NCBI GenBank assembly: GCA_030615715.1
Contig: JAUWYS010000017.1
Coordinates: 1 to 6,747 of the forward strand
Direction of reading: 5' to 3'
Source of the DNA: a bacterium
GTDB taxonomy: Bacteria > Patescibacteriota > Minisyncoccia > Minisyncoccales > CG1-02-41-26
Length of the DNA: 6,747 nucleotides
This document shows positions 1 to 5,604 of this stretch, piece after piece; position 1 is the stretch's first letter, and every line of letters begins with the position of its first letter. The position numbers and the translations under genes were made by a program. Under the pieces are notes generated by a model. That model searched no databases. It worked only from the letters and a program-made list of their open reading frames with translations, and was not told the origin of the DNA.

Positions 1-525
1 AAATTCACCGACGGAACAAACTTAGTCTTTAATAATGTCAGAAAGTTCGGCTGGTGGAAGAGGGTTAAGGATACCTCAGAAATTGAGAAGGACTTCGGGC
101 CCGAGCCCTTAGCTAAAGATTTTACCCTAAAAAAGTTTAAAGAGATGCTCACCAAGCGGACCAGGGCAAAGATTAAACCATTGTTGATGAACCAGCAATT
201 TATGGCTGGCATCGGCAATATTTACAGTGACGAAATCTTGTTTACTTCAGGGGTGAGGCCGACGCGCCGCGTCAAAACGTTAAACGAAAAAGAAATTAAA
301 GGAATTTTCCAGAAGATGAAGGAGATTCTGAAAGCCGCCATTAAACACCGGGGTTCATCAGTTAAATATTATGTTGATGCCCGAGGTCAAAAAGGGAAAT
401 ATCTAAAATACCACCAGGTTTATCGTCGTGAAGGAAAACCCTGTAAAAAATGCGGCACTATTATCAAAAGAATTAAAATCGGCGGCAGAAGTACTCATTT
501 TTGCCCAAGGTGTCAGAAGTTATAA
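1..525 (+). CDS. mutM: Formamidopyrimidine-DNA glycosylase (Fpg/MutM), 5'-truncated by window edge
   Basis: Base-excision repair enzyme that removes oxidised purines such as 8-oxoguanine and nicks the abasic site. The frame is open from base 1, so the visible 174 residues are the C-terminal part of a protein usually about 270-290 long; the ATG at 145 is internal. Visible in order: the NNVRKFG segment (residues 12-18), whose Arg and Phe correspond to the intercalating Arg109/Phe111 of characterised Fpg; the helix-two-turn-helix core with MAGIGNIYSDEILF (68-81), including the DNA-contacting Asn; and a C-terminal zinc finger with Cys148, Cys151, Cys168 and Cys171 (CX2C-X16-CX2C) containing the GRSTHFCPRCQ signature. 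The catalytic N-terminal Pro-Glu lies outside the window. The zinc finger separates Fpg from zinc-less Nei-like relatives. A weak terminator-like hairpin follows. Identification is firm; only completeness is unknown. Confidence 0.95.
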   Translation, partial: KFTDGTNLVFNNVRKFGWWKRVKDTSEIEKDFGPEPLAKDFTLKKFKEMLTKRTRAKIKPLLMNQQFMAGIGNIYSDEILFTSGVRPTRRVKTLNEKEIKGIFQKMKEILKAAIKHRGSSVKYYVDARGQKGKYLKYHQVYRREGKPCKKCGTIIKRIKIGGRSTHFCPRCQKL

Positions 526-556
526 TCATTAAATTGTTAATAATAAAAACCTGCGG

Positions 557-575
557 AGAACAGTTCCCTGTTTTT
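557..575 (+). terminator. Weak intrinsic terminator after mutM
   Basis: AGAACAG (557-563) pairs with CTGTTTT (568-574) around a TTCC loop, with one G-U wobble, and the 3' arm runs into a T tract (571-575). It sits 31 bases after the mutM stop and just before a new promoter, where a terminator is expected. The stem is short and A/U-rich, so it may be only partly effective. Confidence 0.4.
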
Positions 576-587
576 AATTTCAAAGGC

Positions 588-616
588 TTGACTTTTTTGG
601 GGAGAAGTGGTAGAGT
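588..616 (+). promoter_or_regulatory. Sigma70-type promoter for the 300-residue protein gene
   Basis: TTGACT (588-593, 5 of 6 consensus) is separated by exactly 17 bases from TAGAGT (611-616, 4 of 6). Transcription would start near 622-624, giving a leader of about 50 bases that holds a hairpin and a strong ribosome-binding site. Location, spacing and the preceding terminator agree; the -10 is imperfect. Confidence 0.55.
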
Positions 617-626
617 TTAGCCAGCA

Positions 627-648
627 CTGGGAATTTGTTTATTCCCAG
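627..648 (+). promoter_or_regulatory. Perfect inverted repeat in the leader of the 300-residue protein gene
   Basis: CTGGGAAT (627-634) and ATTCCCAG (641-648) form a perfect 8-bp stem with a 6-base loop, starting only a few bases after the predicted transcription start and ending 12 bases before the SD. No T tract follows, so it is not a typical terminator. It could be a 5' stem that stabilises the mRNA or a repressor operator; the sequence does not decide between these. Confidence 0.4.
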
Positions 649-660
649 AAAAATTAAATA

Positions 661-668
661 AAGGAGGT
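661..668 (+). promoter_or_regulatory. Strong ribosome-binding site
   Basis: AAGGAGGT, close to the full anti-SD complement, lies 5 bases before the ATG at 674 and fixes that start. It stands out because holA, rpsT, uvrB and ruvA in this window lack a comparable site. Confidence 0.8.
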
Positions 669-673
669 TTGTC

Positions 674-1576
674 ATGGCGGAAGAAATATCTGTCACAGGC
701 GAACAGGCAAGAACTTTTCTCAAGCGATCAAAAGAGCTTGAGAGGCAGTTTGAAGGGAGACCTGAGGAAATTCTCGAAGGTATGCAGCTACTGATTGGTG
801 GCGGTGATTGGTTGGGAGAGATTTTAACCAGAGAAAGACAATGTCATAAAACTTTCTTTGGTCAAAGATTCGCTCTGGACGAGTTTCGGAAGGCACTACA
901 GAAATACGGACAGAAAAAGATTCAGGAATGGCAGAAATTAGCTCTTGAACCTCAGTTTCTGCCGGAAGTATCAATGAGCCAGGATGACAAATTCCGTGGC
1001 TGGAAAGTCAAACCAGAAGATTCGTATTATCGGATGGTGGCTAAAGGGGACGTTCTGCGACGACAACCTAGCGGGAAGCTTCTAGAGGATAAAAAGGCGT
1101 TCAAGCTGGAGGGTATCACTGTTCTCATTGATATTCGTCTCAAGCCCCCTTACGATGATGGAAAGCAGATGTGGAAAGACGATAATTTGCTCGGTCCAAT
1201 TATCAAGGGACTCCGCGAGAAGGGAAAGATTGCTAAATATAAGTATGGACCCCAAAATTCTCGCTTCGGGGTTTCAGCTGATGAATGGGAGAGAGAGATA
1301 AAACTTGTTCTGGCTGAGAATCTCGGCTTAGATGTTTCCCAGGTACGATTTGAACGAGCCATTGAGATGAATGTTATCCCCCAGATTTATAGGGGAATGC
1401 CCCGAACTGCCGATGATCAAACTAACACTTTGGTTTGGATAGAGGAGTTTTCCGGGGGCCGCGACCGCCGGCTCGACGGTGGCCGCTCTGACGATGGTGG
1501 TCTGACGGTTGTCCGCCCCCACTGGTCTAACGCCCCCTATGACCGCAGGTCTTTCCGTCCTCTGGTAGTACTGTAA
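674..1576 (+). CDS. Protein of unknown function with a candidate hypervariable C-terminal domain
   Basis: 300 residues; I do not recognise a named family. The start is set by an ideal SD at 661-668. No signal peptide, membrane segment or cysteine cluster is visible (one Cys, residue 57), so it is probably cytoplasmic. Residues 1-100 are charged and look mostly helical; residues 108-240 look mixed alpha/beta (for example EGITVLIDIRLKPPY, 146-160). From about residue 253 the character changes: VWIEEF, then a Gly/Arg/Asp-rich tail with regularly placed scaffold residues (RLDGG, S272, GGL 275-277, W284-S285, FRPL 294-297) and a hydrophobic end. That tail is GC-rich and dominated by NNC codons, unlike the rest of the gene. 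From memory, similar tails (GG.S..GGL...WS....FRPL) recur in hypothetical proteins of Parcubacteria-type genomes and resemble the C-type-lectin-like ends of DGR target proteins; this is unverified. The gene has its own promoter and terminator and appears monocistronic. That it is a real gene is well supported; its function is unknown. Confidence 0.85.
   Translation: MAEEISVTGEQARTFLKRSKELERQFEGRPEEILEGMQLLIGGGDWLGEILTRERQCHKTFFGQRFALDEFRKALQKYGQKKIQEWQKLALEPQFLPEVSMSQDDKFRGWKVKPEDSYYRMVAKGDVLRRQPSGKLLEDKKAFKLEGITVLIDIRLKPPYDDGKQMWKDDNLLGPIIKGLREKGKIAKYKYGPQNSRFGVSADEWEREIKLVLAENLGLDVSQVRFERAIEMNVIPQIYRGMPRTADDQTNTLVWIEEFSGGRDRRLDGGRSDDGGLTVVRPHWSNAPYDRRSFRPLVVL
1460..1552 (+). other. Candidate variable region (DGR-target-like) at the 3' end of the gene
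   Basis: Codons 263-293 of the 300-residue protein. By hand count 26 of 31 codons end in C or T (17 in C), none ends in A, adenine is 11 of 93 bases and G+C is about 69%, in an AT-rich neighbourhood. DGRs mutate template adenines, classically turning AAC/AAT codons into NNC/NNT, and place variable regions at the 3' end of the target gene in a C-type-lectin-like fold. The composition, position and alternation of scaffold and polar residues fit that. No template repeat or reverse transcriptase is in the window, so this is inference. Selection for an Arg/Asp/Gly-rich tail or recent transfer are alternatives. Confidence 0.4.
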
Positions 1577-1612
1577 TTTGAGAACTTGGAGCTTTGACTC
1601 TTTTGGATCTCT

Positions 1613-1656
1613 GTCCCCATTTCTGACAGTTGTTAGAAATGGGGACTCTTTATTTT
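1613..1656 (+). terminator. Strong hairpin terminator downstream of the 300-residue protein gene
   Basis: GTCCCCATTTCT (1613-1624) is perfectly complementary to AGAAATGGGGAC (1635-1646). The stem extends inward by a G-U and two Watson-Crick pairs to an AGTT loop, for 15 paired positions. TCTTTATTTT follows (1647-1656), typical of a Rho-independent terminator. It starts 36 bases after the stop codon. Confidence 0.8.
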
Positions 1657-1684
1657 CGAGCAAAACGAGAAAACAAGATTCTAT

Positions 1685-1753
1685 GAGCCTCGCGAACAGG
1701 TTCTTATATGCGAAGCATTCAAGGTTCTGCGAACATAGCGAGCAGGTTCTTAT
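1685..1753. repeat. Degenerate short repeats between terminator and holA
   Basis: GCGAACAGGTTCTTAT (1692-1707) recurs as GCGAGCAGGTTCTTAT (1738-1753), 15 of 16 identical and 46 bases apart. A third AGGTTCT sits between them (1722-1728), and GCGAA/GCGAG precedes each copy. The wider 23-mers at 1685-1707 and 1731-1753 match at 19 positions. This is not a CRISPR array: the units are too few, too close and too degenerate. It looks like a decayed intergenic repeat. No convincing gene is encoded in 1577-1790. Confidence 0.6.
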
Positions 1754-1770
1754 TTCCCTGAAAGGTAAAA

Positions 1771-1781
1771 TATGATAAAAT
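1771..1781 (+). promoter_or_regulatory. -10 region for holA (near-leaderless)
   Basis: Overlapping candidates TATGAT (1771-1776) and TAAAAT (1776-1781) lie 14 and 9 bases before the holA ATG, so the transcript would have a leader of roughly 0-8 bases. No good -35 hexamer is visible at the right distance. The only SD-like bases (AAAGG, 1784-1788) end 2 bases from ATG, too close to be a good site. Confidence 0.45.
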
Positions 1782-1790
1782 ATAAAGGTC

Positions 1791-2729
1791 ATGATTATTT
1801 TTCTTTATGGTAAAGATACCTACAGATTACAGCAAAAACTGAAAGAGATTGAGAGTCAATACAAAAAAATCCACCAAGCTGGCTTGAATTTGGAGAAAAT
1901 TGAGGTGGAGCAAATTGACTTTCAAGAATTTTGGGATAAACTCTTTCAACAATCAATGTTCATTAAAAAGAAAATGTTCTTTTTAGAGAATTTGTTTGCC
2001 AACCCAAAATTTAAAGAAAAGTTTCTTAAAAAAATTGAACCAATTGCCAAATCTCAAGACATTGTTGTTATCACTGAAAAAAAAGAGTTGCCAAAAAACG
2101 ACAAATTTTTGAAGAACTTAAAAAAACACGGCAAAATTCAACACTTCCAGCCCTTACGAGGAGCAGAATTAAAAACCTGGCTAAAAAACGAATTTCAAAA
2201 GCAGGAAGTTGAGGTTGCTCCAGGTGTCATAGATTTGCTTGTTGAATTGGTCGGTAATGACTTGTGGCAGCTCTCTAACGAAATCAAAAAAATTTCCCTC
2301 TACAAAAAGAAAGAAAAAAAAATTGTTGTCTCTGACGTAGAATTTTTAGTCAGGTCAAAGATTGAAACAGATATTTTTAAAACAGTTGATGCTTTGGCCA
2401 ACAAAGAAAAAAAGAAAGCCCTTCAATTAATCCAAAAACATTTAGAAAAAGGCGACAGCCCTCTCTATCTTTTGAAGATGATAAATTTTCAATTCCGAAA
2501 CCTTCTAATCGCCTGTTCCTTTAGAGAGGATGGCAAAACCCTAAGCGACCTCTTGCAGCTGAGGCTTTCTCATCCCTATGTTGCTAAAAAATCCTGGCTG
2601 GCTAGTCACGCTTTTACCCTGAACCAATTAAAAAAAATCTACCAAAGAATTTTTGAAGCAGATTTTGAAATAAAGACCGGAAAAATAGCTCCTGAAATAG
2701 GTCTTAAGATGTTAATCGCCCAACTTTAA
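1791..2729 (+). CDS. holA: DNA polymerase III subunit delta (HolA)
   Basis: 312 residues, within the usual 310-345 of the family. HolA is the clamp-loader subunit that opens the beta sliding clamp for loading onto primed DNA. It begins directly with the typical N-terminal strand and pseudo-Walker segment MIIFLYGKDTYR (1-12). Next come a RecA-like domain with IVVITE (91-96), the conserved linker/lid motif GNDLWQLSNEIKKI (155-168), and the helical collar domain (about 195-312) with DIFKTVDAL and HPYVAKKS (261-268). The protein is very lysine-rich with A-tract codons, which is normal for this genome. The start is supported because the family motif begins at residue 1, although the SD is poor. 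Its 3' end overlaps the convergent rpsT by 18 bases; holA next to rpsT is also a known arrangement in Firmicutes, where the two genes lie together (yqeN/rpsT), so the synteny supports both calls. Confidence 0.93.
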   Translation: MIIFLYGKDTYRLQQKLKEIESQYKKIHQAGLNLEKIEVEQIDFQEFWDKLFQQSMFIKKKMFFLENLFANPKFKEKFLKKIEPIAKSQDIVVITEKKELPKNDKFLKNLKKHGKIQHFQPLRGAELKTWLKNEFQKQEVEVAPGVIDLLVELVGNDLWQLSNEIKKISLYKKKEKKIVVSDVEFLVRSKIETDIFKTVDALANKEKKKALQLIQKHLEKGDSPLYLLKMINFQFRNLLIACSFREDGKTLSDLLQLRLSHPYVAKKSWLASHAFTLNQLKKIYQRIFEADFEIKTGKIAPEIGLKMLIAQL

Positions 2730-2975
2730 AAGTTTAGTTAAGCGTGATTTTTTTCTGGAAGCCGTATTTTTCTTGATGGTTTTAACTTTAGCTGCTTTAT
2801 CAAGAGCTTTGTAAACTTGAGGTAAAAGTTTCTTGGCTTGGTCAATCTTTTTTTGAGCAACCAAATTACGAATCTCTTTGACGAGGTCTTTTATTTTTCT
2901 TTTTCTCTGAAGATTCCCCTTTTTCCTTTTAACGCTTTGTCTTAAAGCCTTTTTAGCCGATTTTGTTATTGGCAT
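2712..2975 (-). CDS. rpsT: Small ribosomal subunit protein bS20
   Basis: 87 residues, the standard size for S20, which binds the 5' domain of 16S rRNA and helps early 30S assembly. The sequence is a strongly basic helical bundle, starting [13 protein letters not shown] and ending with [19 protein letters not shown], the two most conserved S20 segments. The frame is open upstream to an ATG at 2993, which would add six residues (MIKRTY); I choose 2975 because S20 proteins begin at M-x-x-x-KSA. There is no clear SD, only AAAAAGAA upstream. The start lies inside the 3' end of uvrB (23-base overlap, same strand), so translation may be coupled to uvrB. The 3' end overlaps holA by 18 bases on the opposite strand. 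Confidence 0.94.
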   Translation of the reverse strand: MPITKSAKKALRQSVKRKKGNLQRKRKIKDLVKEIRNLVAQKKIDQAKKLLPQVYKALDKAAKVKTIKKNTASRKKSRLTKLLKLGD

Positions 2976-4959
2976 ATATGTTCTTTTTATCATTTTTAAT
3001 CTGTTTAATCAAGTCCCTGATTTCGGCAGCCCTTTCAAAATCTAAATTGCCAGCGGCTTCAGTCATTTCTTTTTCCAGAAGTTTGGCATCCTGAATTATG
3101 GCGAACTCCGAACCTATTTGTTTTTCCTTTGAAATAAAGGGCCAATTTCTGATCTCCTTGACAATTGCCTTTGGGACAATCTGGTGTTTTTTGTTGTAAT
3201 CTTGTTGGATTTTTCTTCTTCGTTCAACTTCTTTGATGGCTCTCTTCATGGAGCCGGTCTTTTTATCAGCATACAAAACGACATGGCCTTCTTGGTGTCT
3301 GGCGGCTCTGCCCATGGTCTGAATTAAGGTAGTTTCATTTCTCAGAAACCCTTCCTTATCAGCATCTAAAATGGCAACTAAGGTCACTTCCGGCAAATCC
3401 AACCCTTCTCTCAAAAGATTGATTCCCACAAGCACCTCGTATTCGCCCTCCCTGAACTTTTTGAGAATGGCTGGTCTTTGTAAGGTTTTGATTTCTGAAT
3501 GTAAATAATGAGTTTTAATTCCCTGCTCTCGCAAATAATCAGCCAACTCTTCAGCCAACCTTTTGGTAAGAGTGATAGCCAGGGTTCTTTGGTGTTTCTT
3601 TACCCTCTTTTTAATCTCTTCAATTAAATCTTTAACTTGATTTTGAATTGGTTTAACCTCAATTGATGGCTCCAGAAGTCCCGTAGGTCTTACTAATTGC
3701 TCAACTAATAATTTTAATTTTTGCTGCCCCGCTGGACACCCCGTAGGGTCCTTTTTAATTTTTAATTTCTCATATGGTCCCGGGGTAGCTGAAACAAAAA
3801 CTGCCTGATTGATTTTTTTCTCAAACTCCTCAAAACTTAAAGGCCTGTTATCTAAAGCTGAAGGGAGGCGAAAGCCGTGCTCAATTAAAACTTTTTTTCT
3901 TGATAAGTCCGTGTGGTACATGGCATGGAGTTGGGGGACGGTCATATGGGACTCATCAATGAAGATAAGAAGGTCTTTTGGAAAATAATCCAGTAGGGTG
4001 AAGGGTGGTTCTCCTGGATTTCTGAATTCTAAATATCTTGAATAATTTTCAATTCCATGACAATAACCTGTCTCTTTTAACATTTCCAAGTCATAGTTTG
4101 TCCGATGAGTCAACCTTTGGACTTCTAATAACCTCTTTCTCTTGGTTAACTCTTTTAATCTTTCTTGGAATTCTCCCCTAATATTTTCAAGAGCAATAGC
4201 TAATTTTTCTTGGGGAGTTACCCAGAATTGAGCTGGATAAATCTTGGAACTTGAAGTTTGGGACTTGAAATTCGGATTTAGAGAAGCTCTTGCCTTGGAA
4301 ATTTTATCAATCTTATCTCCCTGGAACTCTATTCTTAAAATTTCTTCACCGGTGACCAGATAAATTTCCACGGTATCGCCACGAACTCGGAAAGTGCCGG
4401 GAGCAAAATCAATATCATTTCTTTGATATTGCAGAGAGGTTAAATGAGAGATAAATTCTTTTCTCTTGATGGTCTTTCCTGCTTTTACTTCTAAACTCAC
4501 TTTCTGGTAGGTTTCGGGAGAGCCGATGTTGTAGATACAAGAGACCGAGGCAACTACCACAACATCCCGTCTGCTTAAAATATCCTGTACTGCCGCGTGT
4601 CTCAATTTATCAATTTCTTGGTTGATTTTGGCATCCTTTTCAATATAGGTGTCGGTTTGGGGGATATAGGCCTCGGGTTGATAGTAATCGTAATAGGAGA
4701 CAAAATAATGAACGGCATTTTCTGGGAAAAACTCCTTGAACTCCTGGTATAATTGGGCCGCCAGAGTTTTGTTATGAGAGATAACCAAAACCGGCCTCTG
4801 TACCTTTTCAAAGACCTGAGCCATGGTAAAAGTTTTACCGGAGCCGGTCACACCCAACAAAACCTGGTTTTTTACCCCGGCTTTTAAATTTTTGGTTAGT
4901 TTGTCAATTGCCTGGGGCTGGTCGCCGGTCGGCTTAAATTTTGAAACTAATTTGAACAT
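2953..4959 (-). CDS. uvrB: UvrABC excinuclease subunit B (UvrB)
   Basis: 668 residues, full length. UvrB is the DNA-damage-verifying helicase of nucleotide excision repair, loaded by UvrA and then recruiting UvrC. Visible: Walker A GVTGSGKT (36-43); the damage-probing beta-hairpin with [10 protein letters not shown] (89-98); the UvrA-interaction region; ENYSRYL (304-310); Walker B DESH (335-338); SATPG (390-394); the [14 protein letters not shown] helicase motif (512-525); QTMGRAAR (547-554); and a C-terminal UVR motif (about 626-655) for UvrC contact. All catalytic motifs are intact, so it should be active. Two stretches look longer than in standard UvrB: residues about 222-239 before [10 protein letters not shown], and about 400-417 before [13 protein letters not shown]; both are repeat-like in DNA (separate entries). 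There is no SD before the ATG, whose codon overlaps the -35 of the divergent ruvA promoter. The 3' end overlaps rpsT. Confidence 0.97.
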   Translation of the reverse strand: MFKLVSKFKPTGDQPQAIDKLTKNLKAGVKNQVLLGVTGSGKTFTMAQVFEKVQRPVLVISHNKTLAAQLYQEFKEFFPENAVHYFVSYYDYYQPEAYIPQTDTYIEKDAKINQEIDKLRHAAVQDILSRRDVVVVASVSCIYNIGSPETYQKVSLEVKAGKTIKRKEFISHLTSLQYQRNDIDFAPGTFRVRGDTVEIYLVTGEEILRIEFQGDKIDKISKARASLNPNFKSQTSSSKIYPAQFWVTPQEKLAIALENIRGEFQERLKELTKRKRLLEVQRLTHRTNYDLEMLKETGYCHGIENYSRYLEFRNPGEPPFTLLDYFPKDLLIFIDESHMTVPQLHAMYHTDLSRKKVLIEHGFRLPSALDNRPLSFEEFEKKINQAVFVSATPGPYEKLKIKKDPTGCPAGQQKLKLLVEQLVRPTGLLEPSIEVKPIQNQVKDLIEEIKKRVKKHQRTLAITLTKRLAEELADYLREQGIKTHYLHSEIKTLQRPAILKKFREGEYEVLVGINLLREGLDLPEVTLVAILDADKEGFLRNETTLIQTMGRAARHQEGHVVLYADKKTGSMKRAIKEVERRRKIQQDYNKKHQIVPKAIVKEIRNWPFISKEKQIGSEFAIIQDAKLLEKEMTEAAGNLDFERAAEIRDLIKQIKNDKKNIYANNKIG
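3712..3763. repeat. GC-rich insert between direct repeats inside uvrB
   Basis: A GC-rich core (3723-3751) sits between two perfect copies of TTTTAATTTTT (3712-3722 and 3753-3763). The core contains an imperfect palindrome, GGAC.CCC.CGTA.GGGTCC (3734-3751), and the related pieces CCCCGCTGG and CCCCGTAGGG. In uvrB it encodes [10 protein letters not shown] (404-413) within a loop that is normally short in UvrB. It reads as an in-frame inserted element, but AT-rich flanks make short direct repeats easy to obtain by chance. Confidence 0.45.
4244..4285. repeat. 14-base tandem repeat inside uvrB
   Basis: TTGGAACTTGAAGT (4244-4257) is followed directly by TTGGGACTTGAAAT (4258-4271), 12 of 14 identical; a more decayed third unit (TCGGATTTAGAGAA) may follow. 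On the coding strand this gives [12 protein letters not shown] (residues 228-239), an extra polar loop before [10 protein letters not shown]. It resembles the CAAATTTCAAGTTCC-type repeats I associate from memory with intergenic regions of Patescibacteria, here kept in frame. Confidence 0.5.
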
Positions 4960-4980
4960 AAAGAAAATTAGGGCTATGAT
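4952..4980 (+). promoter_or_regulatory. Promoter for ruvA, leaderless transcript
   Basis: TTGAAC (4952-4957, 4 of 6) is separated by 17 bases from TATGAT (4975-4980, 5 of 6). Transcription would start about 2-3 bases before, or at, the ruvA ATG (4990), leaving no room for an SD. The -35 overlaps the uvrB start codon (4957-4959), so polymerase bound here would cover the divergent gene's start. I could not identify a convincing uvrB promoter on the minus strand in the 30-base gap. Confidence 0.55.
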
Positions 4981-4989
4981 TAAATAAGT

Positions 4990-5559
4990 ATGCTATCTTT
5001 CCTCCAAGGAAAAGTTATTTTAAAAAGGGAGAAATTTATTATCTTAGAGACCAATGGAGTTGGCTTTGAGATTTTTTTATCCAAGAGAACAATAGCTAAA
5101 ATACCACAAATTGGCCAAAATCTCAAGCTGTTTTGCTATTTGGATGTTGGTGAAAGGAGCTTGAAATTATATGGATTTTTGATTTACCAGGAACTTGAAC
5201 TTTTTAAACTTTTGCGAAACATTTCCGGGGTTGGTCCAAAGGCGGCTTTAGATATTTCCTCCATTGGCTCTCCAGAAAAAATCAAAAAGGAAATAGAAAA
5301 AGGCAATGAAAAAGTTTTTGAGGATATTCCAGGCATTGGCAAGAAAAAAGCCAGAAAAATCATTTTGGAACTTTCTGGAAAACTGAAAACTATTACTCCT
5401 CCGAAAAAAGAAACAATTCCAGAAGATGAAGCATTTTTAGCTTTAATAAATCTTGGCTTTCAGAAAGAAGAAATAAAAAGAGCTTTATCTCAAATTCCAA
5501 AAGAAATTAAAGATTCTCAAGAGAAAATAAAAGAGGCCTTGACAATTTTAGGAAAATAA
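4990..5559 (+). CDS. ruvA: Holliday junction branch migration protein RuvA
   Basis: 189 residues, near the usual 190-205. RuvA tetramers bind Holliday junctions and recruit the RuvB motors for branch migration. The domains are visible: N-terminal OB fold (1-62, MLSFLQGKV to SLKLYGF), a tandem helix-hairpin-helix domain II with [10 protein letters not shown] (78-87) and [12 protein letters not shown] (113-124), a variable linker (131-145), and a complete domain III (146-189, ALINLGF..EEIKRAL) for RuvB contact. The acidic pin at residues 55-56, Glu-Asp in E. coli, reads Glu-Arg here ([10 protein letters not shown]). Translation starts almost at the predicted transcript 5' end, without an SD. 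It is divergent from uvrB; ruvB and ruvC are not adjacent in the window. The last codons contain a TTGACA that may be the -35 of the next gene. Confidence 0.95.
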   Translation: MLSFLQGKVILKREKFIILETNGVGFEIFLSKRTIAKIPQIGQNLKLFCYLDVGERSLKLYGFLIYQELELFKLLRNISGVGPKAALDISSIGSPEKIKKEIEKGNEKVFEDIPGIGKKKARKIILELSGKLKTITPPKKETIPEDEAFLALINLGFQKEEIKRALSQIPKEIKDSQEKIKEALTILGK

Positions 5560-5567
5560 TATAGAAA
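5539..5567 (+). promoter_or_regulatory. Possible promoter for the dehydrogenase gene, inside the end of ruvA
   Basis: A consensus TTGACA (5539-5544) within the ruvA 3' end is followed after 17 bases by TAGAAA (5562-5567), or after 15 bases by TATAGA (5560-5565), both 4 of 6. The -35 is perfect but the -10 is weak, and the gene could also be read through from ruvA since no terminator lies between them. Confidence 0.35.
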
Positions 5568-5592
5568 AAACACAGCACCAAATATTAACTAA

Positions 5593-5600
5593 AAGGAGGT
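5593..5600 (+). promoter_or_regulatory. Strong ribosome-binding site
   Basis: AAGGAGGT ends 4 bases before the ATG at 5605 and selects this start over the in-frame Met at codon 5. It is the same octamer as at 661-668, and these are the only two strong SD sites seen before genes in the window. Confidence 0.8.
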
Positions 5601-5604
5601 AGAA

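Noticed and set aside
145..525. Reading mutM as a 126-residue protein starting at the ATG at 145
   Set aside because: The same frame is open to base 1 and encodes further Fpg sequence (NNVRKFG segment), so the gene is simply cut by the window edge.
720..1362. Minus-strand frames of 84 and 70 codons (720-974, 1150-1362)
   Set aside because: They are antisense to the 300-residue gene, lack initiation signals and show no recognisable motif.
1685..1753. CRISPR array
   Set aside because: Only three short degenerate cores with about 15-base gaps; no uniform repeats or spacers and no cas genes.
1578..1775. 65-codon plus-strand frame starting with TTG after the unknown gene
   Set aside because: It has no SD, translates through the terminator hairpin and repeat patch, and shows no protein-like pattern.
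1328..1792. Minus-strand open frame of 154 codons spanning the end of the unknown gene, the hairpin and the repeats
   Set aside because: It is antisense to a well-supported gene, crosses a terminator hairpin and repeats, has low-complexity unconvincing protein sequence and ends over the holA start.
2976..2993. Six-residue N-terminal extension of S20 from the ATG at 2993
   Set aside because: S20 proteins begin just before the KSA motif; the extension MIKRTY is not conserved and no SD favours it.
3671..3696. GTCCCGTAGGTC as a second copy of the GC-rich uvrB insert
   Set aside because: This stretch encodes the conserved RPTGLLEP of UvrB, so the resemblance to the insert is likely chance from the shared Pro-Thr-Gly codons.
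4602..4811. 69-codon minus-strand frame within uvrB
   Set aside because: It overlaps the conserved beta-hairpin region of uvrB in another frame; a shadow of strongly conserved coding sequence.
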